DNA of 64,000 nt, from NCBI RefSeq assembly GCF_018199995.1, contig NZ_CP073578.1, positions 2,852,001-2,916,000 on the forward strand, given 5' to 3'. Position 1 is the stretch's first letter; each line of letters opens with the position of its first letter. This DNA is from Photobacterium sp. GJ3. Its GTDB lineage: Bacteria; Pseudomonadota; Gammaproteobacteria; Enterobacterales; Vibrionaceae. The translations under genes and the position numbers were made by a program. Of the stretch, positions 8,715 through 17,120 are shown in pieces. The notes beneath the pieces are model-generated. The model had not been told where the DNA came from, did no database searches, and worked only from the letters and a program-made list of their open reading frames with translations.

Positions 8715-9728
8715 ATGAAGCAATTTCCCTTGCCACCTGAAACCTTTCAGGATCGTCTGATCCAATGGCAACAAACCCATGGCCGCCATGATTTGCCCTG
8801 GCAGCAAAATCCAACCCCTTACCGGGTGCTCGTTTCCGAAATCATGCTTCAGCAAACTCAGGTCGCCACGGTCATCCCCTACTTTGAACGCTGGATGGAA
8901 AGCTTCCCGACCATCGAAGCGCTGGCCGCCGCCACCGAAGATGACGTGATGAACCACTGGCAGGGGCTGGGTTATTACTCCCGTGCCCGCAATCTGAGAA
9001 AAGCCGCCCTGTATGTCACCGATGCATGTGCAGGCGAGTTTCCGGCACAGGTGGATCAACTGCTGAAGATTCCGGGGGTCGGCCGCTATACCGCCGGAGC
9101 CATTGCTTCATTTGCCTATAACACCTACGGTCCGATCGTCGACGGCAACGTCAAACGTCTGTTCTGCCGTTTCTTTGGCATCGAAGGCGTGCCGGGCACA
9201 ACTCAGGTCGACAAACAGCTCTGGCACCATGCCGAGCAATTTACCCCGCAGCAAAACAACCGGGCGTTTGCGCAGGGGCTGCTCGACATGGGGGCAACCG
9301 TCTGTAAACCGAAAAATCCGGTCTGCGATGACTGCGCCTTTCAGGACAAATGTATTGCCTTCAATACCGACCACGTTGCAGCGTTGCCAACACCAAAACC
9401 GAAAAAAGTCGTCCCGACCCGTCCCGGCCAGTTTCTGTGGATCGAATCCGACGGCCAGCTACTGCTGGAAAAACGGGAAGAGAATGGCATCTGGGGCGCG
9501 CTCTGGTGCCTGCCGCAAATCTATCTGGAACCCGAACAGCTCGGAGACCATGTTGAACTCAAAGGCACCTTCAAACATACCTTCACCCATTACAAACTGA
9601 ACGCCAGCGTCTGGTCGGTGGATCGCCTGAGCAATCAGACCGGCAACCAGCAGTGGTTTGCCATGGATGCCCTGAGTGATTTGGGCCTGCCGACGCCCAT
9701 TCGTAAATTTATTGAAAAACGCGTCTGA
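8715..9728 (+). CDS. mutY: Adenine DNA glycosylase MutY
   Basis: Removes adenine mispaired with 8-oxoguanine in base excision repair. The start at 8715 gives 337 residues and an N-terminus like the E. coli enzyme (FxxxLIxWxxxHGRxDLPWQ); an upstream in-frame ATG at 8664 is less likely. Visible motifs are the helix-hairpin-helix IPGVGRYTAGAIAS with the catalytic Asp in IVDGNVKR, the 4Fe-4S loop CKPKNPVCDDCAFQDKC (C-x6-C-x2-C-x5-C), and a C-terminal MutT-like 8-oxoG recognition domain from about residue 230. In E. coli mutY-yggX-mltC are adjacent; here an extra leftward gene separates mutY from yggX. Confidence 0.96.
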   Translation: MKQFPLPPETFQDRLIQWQQTHGRHDLPWQQNPTPYRVLVSEIMLQQTQVATVIPYFERWMESFPTIEALAAATEDDVMNHWQGLGYYSRARNLRKAALYVTDACAGEFPAQVDQLLKIPGVGRYTAGAIASFAYNTYGPIVDGNVKRLFCRFFGIEGVPGTTQVDKQLWHHAEQFTPQQNNRAFAQGLLDMGATVCKPKNPVCDDCAFQDKCIAFNTDHVAALPTPKPKKVVPTRPGQFLWIESDGQLLLEKREENGIWGALWCLPQIYLEPEQLGDHVELKGTFKHTFTHYKLNASVWSVDRLSNQTGNQQWFAMDALSDLGLPTPIRKFIEKRV

Positions 9729-9751
9729 GGCAATACGGCAACAGACTCATA

Positions 9752-9781
9752 GGAGAGGTGGCACCTGAGTGCCATCTCTCC
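9752..9781 (+). terminator. Hairpin downstream of mutY
   Basis: A 13-base-pair stem (GGAGAGGTGGCAC / GTGCCATCTCTCC, one G-T wobble) closed by a CTGA tetraloop, 23 bases after the mutY stop. It lacks a strong T tail, so terminator activity is uncertain. It lies between convergent genes. Confidence 0.5.
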
Positions 9782-9819
9782 ATGAGATTCAAGGATAAGT
9801 CTTGGCTGATTCCACCGTT

Positions 9820-10467
9820 TCAGCCTGATAGCTGATTGTTCACGTTCGTGCTCACAGATGTGCTCACGGATGGATTGCCAAACAAGTCTGAGAACGATGC
9901 GATCAAGCGTTCTCTTTGCTCTGTGTCGTACACGCGTACCAATCCCAGAGATAACGCTGTCTGAAGATTCATTTCCCTGCTGAGCAACGCGGCGTAAACC
10001 ATATCGGGAAGCAATAATACGGCCTCCCCCGCTTGTGCAGGCTCGGTATGGTAAGCGGCAACCGCATCGGACGGATTGAACCGCATCCAGGCGCCGCTCT
10101 GTGTCAGCAGAACAGTCACTGGCAACCTACCGTTTCGCGAATCATCCATGCGCTGATAGCGATACGTCATCATATACGTGTGTGCAATTGCTTTTTGCCG
10201 GACACGCTCAAGCGACGCACGCTTTGCAGTCAGTTCTTCAGGTAAAGGGGCAATCTGTCCCGATTCAATCGCGCGGTACGTTGCGACAGCGATTGGGATC
10301 GAGCCACGATGATCCACTGAAAACCCAAGATCAATCAGCTCTAAAGAACAAGCCATGGCAGACGGTAAGTACCATAAGCCAGACACGATGCTGGCAAAAC
10401 CTGCCCAATATCCACTGAATTTTCGAGTGCACCCATGCATTTCCTGATTCTCCATACCGTGAGACAA
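9820..10467 (-). CDS. Hypothetical secreted protein between mutY and yggX
   Basis: I do not recognise this protein. The best start is a TTG at 10467, five bases after a strong AGGAGG; in-frame ATGs at 10455 and 10440 are alternatives, and a longer frame opens at 10518. After a short charged start there is a hydrophobic segment ending PSAMA before Cys, like a signal peptide; the Cys lacks a normal lipobox Leu. The mature part (about 170 residues) starts CSLELIDLGFSVDHRGSIPI and has a helical middle and a Ser/Asn-rich tail. The strand is opposite to its neighbours mutY and yggX. Probably periplasmic or surface; function unknown. Confidence 0.65.
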   Translation of the reverse strand: MSHGMENQEMHGCTRKFSGYWAGFASIVSGLWYLPSAMACSLELIDLGFSVDHRGSIPIAVATYRAIESGQIAPLPEELTAKRASLERVRQKAIAHTYMMTYRYQRMDDSRNGRLPVTVLLTQSGAWMRFNPSDAVAAYHTEPAQAGEAVLLLPDMVYAALLSREMNLQTALSLGLVRVYDTEQRERLIASFSDLFGNPSVSTSVSTNVNNQLSG

Positions 10468-10693
10468 TCGGACCTCCTGACATCCCGACACCATTGATAA
10501 ACGCCGCTCTGCAGCCAATAAAGCCGTTACCTTTCCTCAGTGTAGACGACAGAACATCGGGCCAGAAAACCAAGGCTGAGGCAGATCCTGCACGCAACAA
10601 GCTTGAATCCCGCAGGCAGAAACAGGAAACTAGCCCCAGAAATTCGATTCAGGCAGCCATGCAGGCTGCCCTCTAATCAAGATTGAGGATCCC

Positions 10694-10966
10694 ATGAGCC
10701 GTACTGTATTTTGTGCCCGACTGAAAAAAGAAGCCGATGGTCTGGATTTCCAGCTGTACCCGGGTGAACTGGGTAAGCGTATTTTCGACAACATTTCGAA
10801 AGAAGCCTGGGCTGAATGGCAAAGCAAGCAAACCATGCTGATCAATGAGAAAAAGCTGAACATGATGGATCCGGAGCACCGTAAGCTGCTGGAAACGGAA
10901 ATGGTGAAGTTCCTGTTTGAAGGTCAGGATGTGATCATCGACGGTTACACACCGCCAAGCGAGTGA
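10694..10966 (+). CDS. yggX: Oxidative damage protection / Fe(II) trafficking protein YggX
   Basis: Small cytoplasmic protein of the YggX family, 90 residues, that protects iron-sulfur enzymes against oxidative damage. It is often functionally linked to MutY. It starts [19 protein letters not shown] with the conserved Cys7, then [18 protein letters not shown] and [20 protein letters not shown], all family hallmarks. It sits upstream of mltC as in E. coli but is separated from mutY by an unrelated leftward gene. Confidence 0.97.
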   Translation: MSRTVFCARLKKEADGLDFQLYPGELGKRIFDNISKEAWAEWQSKQTMLINEKKLNMMDPEHRKLLETEMVKFLFEGQDVIIDGYTPPSE

Positions 10967-11045
10967 TCCCTGTGTGCGCCAGACGCGTGCATGAACATCA
11001 CGTTCTCAGGTTCCGGTGAGCAAAAAGCATACCGCGGCCCGACAG

Positions 11046-11088
11046 AAAATGACATCATTTGCCCAAACGCAAGCGATGTCATTTTTTT
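11046..11088 (+). terminator. Terminator-like hairpin between yggX and mltC
   Basis: AAAATGACATC, an 18-base loop, then GATGTCATTTTTTT: an 11-base stem with T run ending only 12 bases before the mltC ATG. It would uncouple mltC from yggX or act as an attenuator. Confidence 0.65.
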
Positions 11089-11099
11089 ATATGCAGAAC

Positions 11100-12236
11100 A
11101 TGAAGAAAGCACTCCTCCTTGCCACCCTGACACTACTGCTCAGTGGCTGTAGCCGTGAACTGGTTGAGAAGGTCTATAAAGTTGATTACGCCCCAACCAA
11201 CCGGTTTGCCAAGAATCTGGCACCATTACCCGGCCAGTTCACCAAAGATACCGCAGCGCTGGACCGCCTGATCCAGACCTTCAGTGGTCAGGTGAAACAG
11301 CGCTGGGGCAACGACAACGTCCTGATAGCCAGCAAGCGTCATTACGTTAAATACACCGATGGCTATCAGAGCCGGGCACATGTCGATTTTGACAAAGGTC
11401 TCGTCACCATCGAAACCGTTGCCACCACCAATCCCAAGCAACACCTGATCGATGCCATTGCCACAACCCTGCTGACCCCTGCCGATCCGGCGGAAGTCGA
11501 TCTGTACTCCGCGCAGGATTTTGCCCTGTCCGGCAGCCCTTTCCTGCTCGGACAGGTGCTGGATCAGGATGGCAAATCCATCGAGTGGTCCTGGCGGGCC
11601 AAACGTTATGCGGAATATCTGGTCAATCATCAGATGAAAACCAAAAAAGTCCGTTTTCAGAATGCCCACTATGTGGAAATTCCCATGGTGGCCGACCATG
11701 TCAGCAAACGAAGCTACAAGTATGCGGATATTGTGCGTGAGGCCTCTCGACGCTATGGCATCAAAGAAGATCTGATCTACGCCATCATCAAAACCGAGAG
11801 CAGCTTTAACCCCTATGCCGTGAGCCCGGCCAATGCTTATGGTCTGATGCAGGTCGTCCCGAAAACAGCAGGTGCCGATGTGTTTAAGCTGGTGAAAAAG
11901 CGCTCGGGACAGCCGTCACCGCAATATCTGTTTGATCCGGCCAAAAACATTGATACCGGCACAGCCTATTTCTATCTGCTGCAGAATCGATATCTGAAAG
12001 AAGTCCGCAATCCGCTCTCACTGCATTACAGCATGATTTCGGCGTACAACGGTGGCACTGGCGGTGTACTCAACACTTTCCACAAAGATCGCAAGCGCGC
12101 CATGCAGGATCTGAACCGACTGCAACCGAATCAGGTGTACTGGGCACTGACCAACAAGCATCCCAAAGGGGAGGCCAGACGTTATCTGGAGAAAGTGACC
12201 AACTTCCAGAAAGAGTTTAACAACGGAAAAATCTGA
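11100..12236 (+). CDS. mltC: Membrane-bound lytic murein transglycosylase C
   Basis: Outer-membrane lipoprotein that cleaves peptidoglycan glycan strands to 1,6-anhydro ends. The start at 11100 begins MKKALLLATLTLLLSGCSRE, a clear lipoprotein signal with lipobox LSGC; ATG 11091 is an alternative, and a frame from 11016 would run through the upstream hairpin. The protein is 378 residues. An N-terminal MltC domain is followed from about 220 by an SLT domain with catalytic Glu in IKTESSFNPYAVSPANAYGL, GLMQVVP and AYNGGTGG. It is followed by the first tRNA array. Confidence 0.94.
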   Translation: MKKALLLATLTLLLSGCSRELVEKVYKVDYAPTNRFAKNLAPLPGQFTKDTAALDRLIQTFSGQVKQRWGNDNVLIASKRHYVKYTDGYQSRAHVDFDKGLVTIETVATTNPKQHLIDAIATTLLTPADPAEVDLYSAQDFALSGSPFLLGQVLDQDGKSIEWSWRAKRYAEYLVNHQMKTKKVRFQNAHYVEIPMVADHVSKRSYKYADIVREASRRYGIKEDLIYAIIKTESSFNPYAVSPANAYGLMQVVPKTAGADVFKLVKKRSGQPSPQYLFDPAKNIDTGTAYFYLLQNRYLKEVRNPLSLHYSMISAYNGGTGGVLNTFHKDRKRAMQDLNRLQPNQVYWALTNKHPKGEARRYLEKVTNFQKEFNNGKI

Positions 12237-12347
12237 GCCAAAGTAAAGACTTTGCAGGATTTGAAACGAATATTGCTGCTCGCCGCCGCATAACGGACAA
12301 AAAGCGAGCAAGCAATCGCGAAAGGTCGTTTTTTCTGGAAAAAGGTA

Positions 12348-12376
12348 TTGACGATGAGGGCCAAAACCCGTTTAAT
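12348..12376 (+). promoter_or_regulatory. Promoter of tRNA array 1
   Basis: TTGACG (12348-12353), a 17-base spacer and TTTAAT (12371-12376), then a GC-rich discriminator AGCGCTCCG just before the first tRNA. The GC-rich discriminator is the known signature of stringently controlled stable-RNA promoters. The array 2 promoter at 25602 has the same -35, spacer length and -10. Confidence 0.85.
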
Positions 12377-12387
12377 AGCGCTCCGTT

Positions 12388-12463
12388 GCCTCGATAGCTC
12401 AGTCGGTAGAGCAGAGGATTGAAAATCCTCGTGTCGGTGGTTCGATTCCGCCTCGAGGCACCA
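12388..12463 (+). tRNA. tRNA-Phe (GAA), array 1 copy 1
   Basis: 76 bases with encoded CCA, acceptor GCCTCGA/TCGAGGC, D-loop AGTCGGTA, anticodon GAA in TTGAAAA, T-loop TTCGATT. Identical to the other Phe copies in the window. Confidence 0.98.
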
Positions 12464-12507
12464 TCATTTATTTGTGGTGTTCTGGTAACGTCATAAAAAA
12501 GAACAAT

Positions 12508-12583
12508 TCCCCCTTAGTTCAGTCGGTAGAACGGCGGACTGTTAATCCGTATGTCGCTGGTTCAAGTCCAGCAGGGGGAGCCA
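12508..12583 (+). tRNA. tRNA-Asn (GTT), array 1 copy 1
   Basis: 76 bases with encoded CCA. Acceptor TCCCCCT pairs with AGGGGGA; anticodon GTT in CTGTTAA; T-loop TTCAAGT. Confidence 0.98.
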
Positions 12584-12592
12584 AATTCGTGT

Positions 12593-12668
<76 letters not shown>

Positions 12669-12703
12669 TTTATACAGCGTAAAGCATCATTCTGCTTTAC
12701 CCT

Positions 12704-12779
12704 GCCTCGATAGCTCAGTCGGTAGAGCAGAGGATTGAAAATCCTCGTGTCGGTGGTTCGATTCCGCCTCGAGGCACCA
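12704..12779 (+). tRNA. tRNA-Phe (GAA), array 1 copy 2
   Basis: 76 bases, same sequence as the first tRNA-Phe, encoded CCA. Confidence 0.98.
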
Positions 12780-12827
12780 TATTTCATTGTGGTGTCATCA
12801 GAAAGTGACAAAACAATAAAAAACAAT

Positions 12828-12902
12828 TCCCCCTTAGTTCAGTCGGTAGAACGGCGGACTGTTAATCCGTATGTCGCTGGTTCAAGTCCAGCAGGGGAGC
12901 CA
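12828..12902 (+). tRNA. tRNA-Asn (GTT), array 1 copy 2, one base missing in acceptor stem
   Basis: Identical to the other tRNA-Asn copies except that the 3' acceptor strand reads AGGGGA instead of AGGGGGA, giving 75 bases. The 5' strand TCCCCCT therefore has an unpaired base and the discriminator/CCA is out of register. If real, this copy should be poorly processed or charged. It may instead be an undercalled G run, as in four protein genes here. Confidence 0.85.
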
Positions 12903-12935
12903 AACAAGCAAAACGAAGATTTTAATCTTTGTTCT

Positions 12936-13011
12936 GCCTCGATAGCTCAGTCGGTAGAGCAGAGGATTGAAAATCCTCGTGTCGGTGGTTCGATTCCGCC
13001 TCGAGGCACCA
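12936..13011 (+). tRNA. tRNA-Phe (GAA), array 1 copy 3
   Basis: 76 bases, identical to the other tRNA-Phe copies. Only 6 bases separate it from the next tRNA-Asn. Confidence 0.98.
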
Positions 13012-13017
13012 TACAAT

Positions 13018-13093
13018 TCCCCCTTAGTTCAGTCGGTAGAACGGCGGACTGTTAATCCGTATGTCGCTGGTTCAAGTCCAGCAGGGGGAGCCA
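13018..13093 (+). tRNA. tRNA-Asn (GTT), array 1 copy 3
   Basis: 76 bases with intact TCCCCCT/AGGGGGA acceptor stem and encoded CCA. Last gene of array 1. Confidence 0.98.
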
Positions 13094-13421
13094 CTTCAGA
13101 AACCCTGGTCGAAAGACCGGGGTTTTTCTTTATGTGTCCCGGCAAGCCGCCAAACCCACCGGATCCTCCTCTCCTCCAGCCATCAGCGTTTCGCTACGCA
13201 TTCAGATAATTCCCATTTCACAAGAATTCTCAGCACGCCATTCTTTTTTGCCTTGATTAAAAAACTTGCGATTAGTCCCAAGTATTTCGTATCTGATGTA
13301 AGAAAAACTGACAGGGTTTGAGTCACTTCCTCTCTTAACATACTCCTGATTGCCAGTTCCCTTCGACTCGTCCAAACCATCTAATGCAAATATGCACATA
13401 ACGCTTTTTTAAGGAGAGAAA
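13094..13421. other. Intergenic region between tRNA array 1 and the LPMO gene
   Basis: A 328-base gap. It holds the tRNA terminator at its left end, then AT-rich sequence and the LPMO leader with TTAAGGAGAG just ahead of the ATG. I see no convincing gene and no clear operator. Confidence 0.6.
13100..13130 (+). terminator. Terminator of tRNA array 1
   Basis: AAACCCTGGTC, GAAA, GACCGGGGTTTTTC: a strong stem, GAAA loop and T tail 7 bases after the last tRNA. Confidence 0.9.
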
Positions 13422-14588
13422 ATGTTGCTTCAAAATACCGCGTGGCGGAAAGGGATATGGTTGCTGGGCGCCGGTTCAATCATGAGTTCCTTATCAACAA
13501 CAGCACAGGCACATGGGTACATGGAATACCCGCCAGCCAGACAGGAAATCTGTGCACAGGATGGAGGCTACTGGGATTCAACAGATGGCTCGACGATTCC
13601 CAATGCAGCCTGCCGGGCAGCGTTCCTTGAATCTGGCTGGTACCCCTTCGTGCAGAAGCCGGAGTTTGCCACACTGGTGTCGGATTTTAACAATCAGGCT
13701 GCCGTTGAGCTGGCCATCCCCGATGGCAAACTATGTTCTGCCGCAGACAGCAAAAAATCCGGGATGGACCTCCCCTCCCCTTACTGGCAGAAAACAACCA
13801 TTGATACGACCAATCAAGGTCAGCTCAGTGTTTTATACCGCGCTGAGACGCCTCACAACCCGAGCTTCTGGAAGTTCTACCTGACCAAGCCAGGCTTCGA
13901 CAGTGCCACGCAGGTACTGACCTGGGGCGATCTGGAGCTCATCGCAGATGTCGGTAATATCCCGACCACCACCATTAACGGCCTCAAGTATTATCAGATG
14001 ACCATCACCTTACCCACCGACAGAACGGGCGATGCGATTCTCTATACCCGCTGGCAGCGTGATGACCCGGCTGGTGAAGGATTTTACAACTGTACCGACA
14101 TCCGGTTTGCAGGCTCGGATACCGGTCAGCCGGATGCGTGGACCCAAGCTGGTGCTTTCGTGAAAGCGACAGACATTGCCCAGCCGGATGAAACCGTCTG
14201 GTTCCGGATCTTCGACCAAAACGGTGTTGAAGCGGTTTCTGAGCAACTGGCCATCACAGCCGCCAACCAGTCCCAGTCGATCTGGGCGGCGACTTTAGCG
14301 GACACCGTCAATCAGACCTACCCACAGCAGGTGCAGGTCGGCAAACAAGGGGCGGATGGCAGTATTGTGTTTGACGCTCAGGATCTCTATGGCAACCAGA
14401 TCTTCCTGAAAAACAGGGATTACACTTACCAGCTGGATATCAAGCTGCTGCCAGCAGCGCCCGCTTGGGATGCCAATAAGGCGTATGTCGCAGGTGATAA
14501 GGTGCTGTTTGAAGGCCTGGTCTATACCGCAAAATGGTGGACCAAAGGTGAACAACCCGGACAGGCAGCCGTCTGGGCACTCAATTAA
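13422..14588 (+). CDS. Secreted chitin-active lytic polysaccharide monooxygenase (AA10), GbpA-like
   Basis: Copper monooxygenase that breaks crystalline chitin and promotes binding to chitinous surfaces. A signal peptide (1-30, ending AQA) puts His31 at the mature N-terminus (HGYMEYPPARQ), as the copper 'histidine brace' requires; the second ligand is His145 in ETPHNPSFWKFY. The AA10 domain spans about 31-225. A GbpA domain-2-like module (about 245-345) follows, then a short CBM5/12 chitin-binding module with the aromatic pattern WDANKAYVAGDKV, WWTKGEQP (about 348-388). The protein has 388 residues; V. cholerae GbpA (485) has one more domain. It is the first gene of the block between the tRNA arrays. 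Confidence 0.93.
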   Translation: MLLQNTAWRKGIWLLGAGSIMSSLSTTAQAHGYMEYPPARQEICAQDGGYWDSTDGSTIPNAACRAAFLESGWYPFVQKPEFATLVSDFNNQAAVELAIPDGKLCSAADSKKSGMDLPSPYWQKTTIDTTNQGQLSVLYRAETPHNPSFWKFYLTKPGFDSATQVLTWGDLELIADVGNIPTTTINGLKYYQMTITLPTDRTGDAILYTRWQRDDPAGEGFYNCTDIRFAGSDTGQPDAWTQAGAFVKATDIAQPDETVWFRIFDQNGVEAVSEQLAITAANQSQSIWAATLADTVNQTYPQQVQVGKQGADGSIVFDAQDLYGNQIFLKNRDYTYQLDIKLLPAAPAWDANKAYVAGDKVLFEGLVYTAKWWTKGEQPGQAAVWALN

Positions 14589-14601
14589 CCCGCCAACCCC
14601 G

Positions 14602-14628
14602 GATGGGCCAACACAGGCCCATCTTTCT
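14602..14628 (+). terminator. Terminator of the LPMO gene
   Basis: GATGGGCC, AACACA, GGCCCATC followed by TTTCT, 14 bases after the LPMO stop. Confidence 0.75.
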
Positions 14629-14847
14629 CACACCAATATGCCACCAATGGCATTAAACGCTGATTTTCTCGCTTCACAATAATATTCATTGGTAAATGAC
14701 GAAAATTTAACCTCTTAAGCAGGATCATATTTTGTCACTTTTCTTCTCTTCACGTTGCACAACCTGATCTAGTATTTTTGCAAAGAAAAATAACCCCGGG
14801 TCAAAATGATGATACGGGTCTCATAAGCATGATGTAGAGAGCAGGGA

Positions 14848-16472
14848 ATGAAACTCAGGACACAAACTTATTTGCTTTCCGGAATAATTCTGGCCGCAAT
14901 GCTGGTCATCATGATCACCGGATTATGGACATTACGCGTCGCCAGTAATCAGGACAACGAATCCAGAGTCACACAACTCTTCACCAGCACTTACAGTACG
15001 CTGGTGGAATTCGAGAAGATGTCCGAAGAAGGTTTACTGAGCGAATCAGAAGCCAAGGCCATGGCGACCCGGCTGTTGCGCAATAACATTTACAAAGACA
15101 ATGAGTATGTTTATGTCGCGGATGAACAACTCAACTTTATCGCCGCACCGCTGGACCCGCAGTTGCACGGCACCAGCTTCCACGACTTCAAAGATGGTCA
15201 CGGAAAAAGTGTCGGCTCCATTCTGGAACAGGCCGTTGCGACCAGCGGTAATCAGCTGGCGCAATACACCTGGACCCAAAAACAAGCGGACGGCAGCATT
15301 GAAGAGAAACGCTCAATCGCCCGTCGTTCCCCCTGTGGGGCTGGTATGTGGGCACCGGGATCGGCTACAACGAAGTCAATCAGCGTTTCTGGTCTACCGC
15401 CAGCTGGCAGCTCATCTTGTGCATATTTATCACAACAGCCATTCTGGCCGTCCTGATTTTCGCCAGTAAACGGATTCTGAATCTGCTGGGCGGAGAGCCC
15501 CATGACGTTCAGACCGCCGTTCAGGCCGTTGCAGATGGCCGGATTACCACCCATTTTGAGACCCGAGCGGCCCCCGGCAGTATTTACTTCGCCGTTCAGA
15601 CCATGAGTCTGTCACTGGCCGAACTGGTGAATCAGCTCAAACAGTCGATGGCGGAACTGCGTCAGGAAATTGATCACGTCTCTTCCCGTTCCGAAGTGAT
15701 TGCGAATCTGACCGATGACCAGCAGCAGTCCACAGCCATGATTGCGACGGCAATGACCGAAATGGCCTCTTCTGCAAATAATGTGGCGGCCTCTGCCAGC
15801 GATACGGCCCAGAACACCGAACGCGCCGACGAGCAAAGTCAGGTCACCCAGACGCTGATTCTATCGACCGTTGGCAACATTCAGGGATTAGCGGATCAAC
15901 TGGGCACAGCCAGTCAGGCGGTTGCACATCTGGATACCGAAGTGAACAGCATTGCCCGGGTGCTGGAAGTGATTGGCGATATTGCCGAGCAGACCAATCT
16001 GCTGGCGCTGAACGCCGCAATTGAAGCAGCCCGTGCCGGTGAGCAGGGTCGCGGCTTTGCCGTGGTGGCCGATGAAGTCCGGAATCTGGCGGGCAGAACA
16101 CAAAACAGCACCAAAGAGATCCAGCAGATGATCAGCCGTCTGCAAAGCGGTTCTCGCAATGCGATTGAGACCATGGAAACCTGTGCAGCAACCAGCCAGA
16201 CCACTGTGCAACAGTCGCAAGAGGCTTCGGAAGCCTTACAGCGGATTGTCTCGGCGCTGGAAAGTATCACCCAGATGAGCCATCAGATCGCAGCCGCGGC
16301 CGCAGAACAGACGCAGGTCAGCGACGATATCTCAAACCGGGTCAATACCATAGAAGACAGCGGCAGACAGTTGTCAGAGGTTGTCGGTCAGAGCCATCAC
16401 AGTACCCGTTCGTTGCAGGGGCTGTATCATGAGCTGGAAAAATGGACCGGAAAATTCAGCCTGAAATCCTGA
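14848..16472 (+). pseudogene. Methyl-accepting chemotaxis protein, sCache type (frameshifted)
   Basis: A transmembrane chemoreceptor split into two overlapping frames (14848-15456 and 15348-16472). The first encodes TM1 (about 9-30) and a single-Cache sensor domain with NNIYKDNEYVYV and FHDFKDGHG; the second continues [21 protein letters not shown]2 and the cytoplasmic signalling domain with hairpin tip [20 protein letters not shown]. Adding one C to the run at 15329-15333 restores an uninterrupted protein of 541 residues (reading [13 protein letters not shown]). The gene is therefore either freshly inactivated or, more likely, an undercalled homopolymer. The ligand is unknown; sCache receptors often sense small organic acids or amino acids. 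Confidence 0.85.
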
Positions 16473-16494
16473 ACCGGATCTGTGCCCTGAAGAT

Positions 16495-16523
16495 AAAAAA
16501 CCCCACGTTTCCGTGGGGTTTTT
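16495..16523. terminator. Bidirectional terminator between chemoreceptor and DUF1566 operon
   Basis: AAAAAACCCCACG, TTTC, CGTGGGGTTTTT: a stem flanked by A and T runs, suitable for both converging transcripts. Confidence 0.9.
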
Positions 16524-16542
16524 CTCAGATGCAACCACCAGT

Positions 16543-17112
16543 TTACTGTGCGCCGTCACTCACCAGCAGCACACCCAGTTCAAAATCCTGATAGCCGTAA
16601 TGCATCACCATGCCATCATTCAAACCCAGGCTCAGAATCGTCTGACTTGCGGGATGCGGTGTGGAAGACCAGACATTGGAGGTCGCTTCCCATTGTTCAT
16701 CTTCGGTCCGGATCAGGCCCGGGAAAGCTTTGAGGTTCACCGCCGGTGAAATACAGGCGACCTCACGCAGGCTCACCAGCTCTTTGATGTTGGGCATCCG
16801 CCATCCGGAGACCCCATCTATCACTTTGTTCTTCTCGTTCAGATCAATCTGGAACAGCGCTTTCTTCCAGCTATAACCTTCCCGCGCACCCACACAGGTT
16901 TGCTGCGCCGAATCCCACGCTGTGCCCATCAGGCAACGACGCCAGACCAGATTGGTCTGCAGATCCGTCACTGTCCCATGCTTGTTTTCCTGAAAACGGA
17001 TATCCGGTGCGCTGCCGGACATATCCTGATAGCAGGACTGAAATGCAGCCATCGCATTGGCTGAGCACAGCAACGCACAGAACCATGCGCCAACAATTTT
17101 TTTCAACATCAT
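16543..17112 (-). CDS. DUF1566 (Lcl C-terminal) domain exported protein
   Basis: The start is set at 17112 (MMLKK), with AAGGA five bases ahead; 17109 is an alternative, and a frame reaching 17166 overlaps the upstream gene. A signal peptide ends near SANAMA, leaving a mature domain of about 165 residues. DUF1566 features are DLQTNLVWRRCLMG (Thr-x-Leu-x-Trp), SWKKALFQI, GWRMPNIKELVSL and VWSSTP. The domain is usually extracellular and of unknown function, related to C-type-lectin-like folds in some phage and surface proteins. It starts 9 bases after the stop of the larger DUF1566 lipoprotein, so the two are co-transcribed. Confidence 0.85.
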   Translation of the reverse strand: MMLKKIVGAWFCALLCSANAMAAFQSCYQDMSGSAPDIRFQENKHGTVTDLQTNLVWRRCLMGTAWDSAQQTCVGAREGYSWKKALFQIDLNEKNKVIDGVSGWRMPNIKELVSLREVACISPAVNLKAFPGLIRTEDEQWEATSNVWSSTPHPASQTILSLGLNDGMVMHYGYQDFELGVLLVSDGAQ

Positions 17113-17120
17113 TTGATTCC

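Larger units (their letters stand above)
12388..12583 (+). repeat. Direct repeat, left copy (tRNA-Phe, spacer, tRNA-Asn)
   Basis: This 196-base block recurs nearly unchanged at 25641-25837, including most of the non-coding spacer (TGTGGTGTTCTGGTAACGTC and on). The repeats bracket the accessory block at 13.1-25.6 kb and could support its loss or gain by homologous recombination. Confidence 0.85.

Noticed and set aside
14848-16472. Programmed ribosomal frameshift in the chemoreceptor
   Set aside because: Chemoreceptors are not known to use one, there is no slippery heptamer with a stimulating structure that I can see, and three other genes show the same one-base C/G loss.
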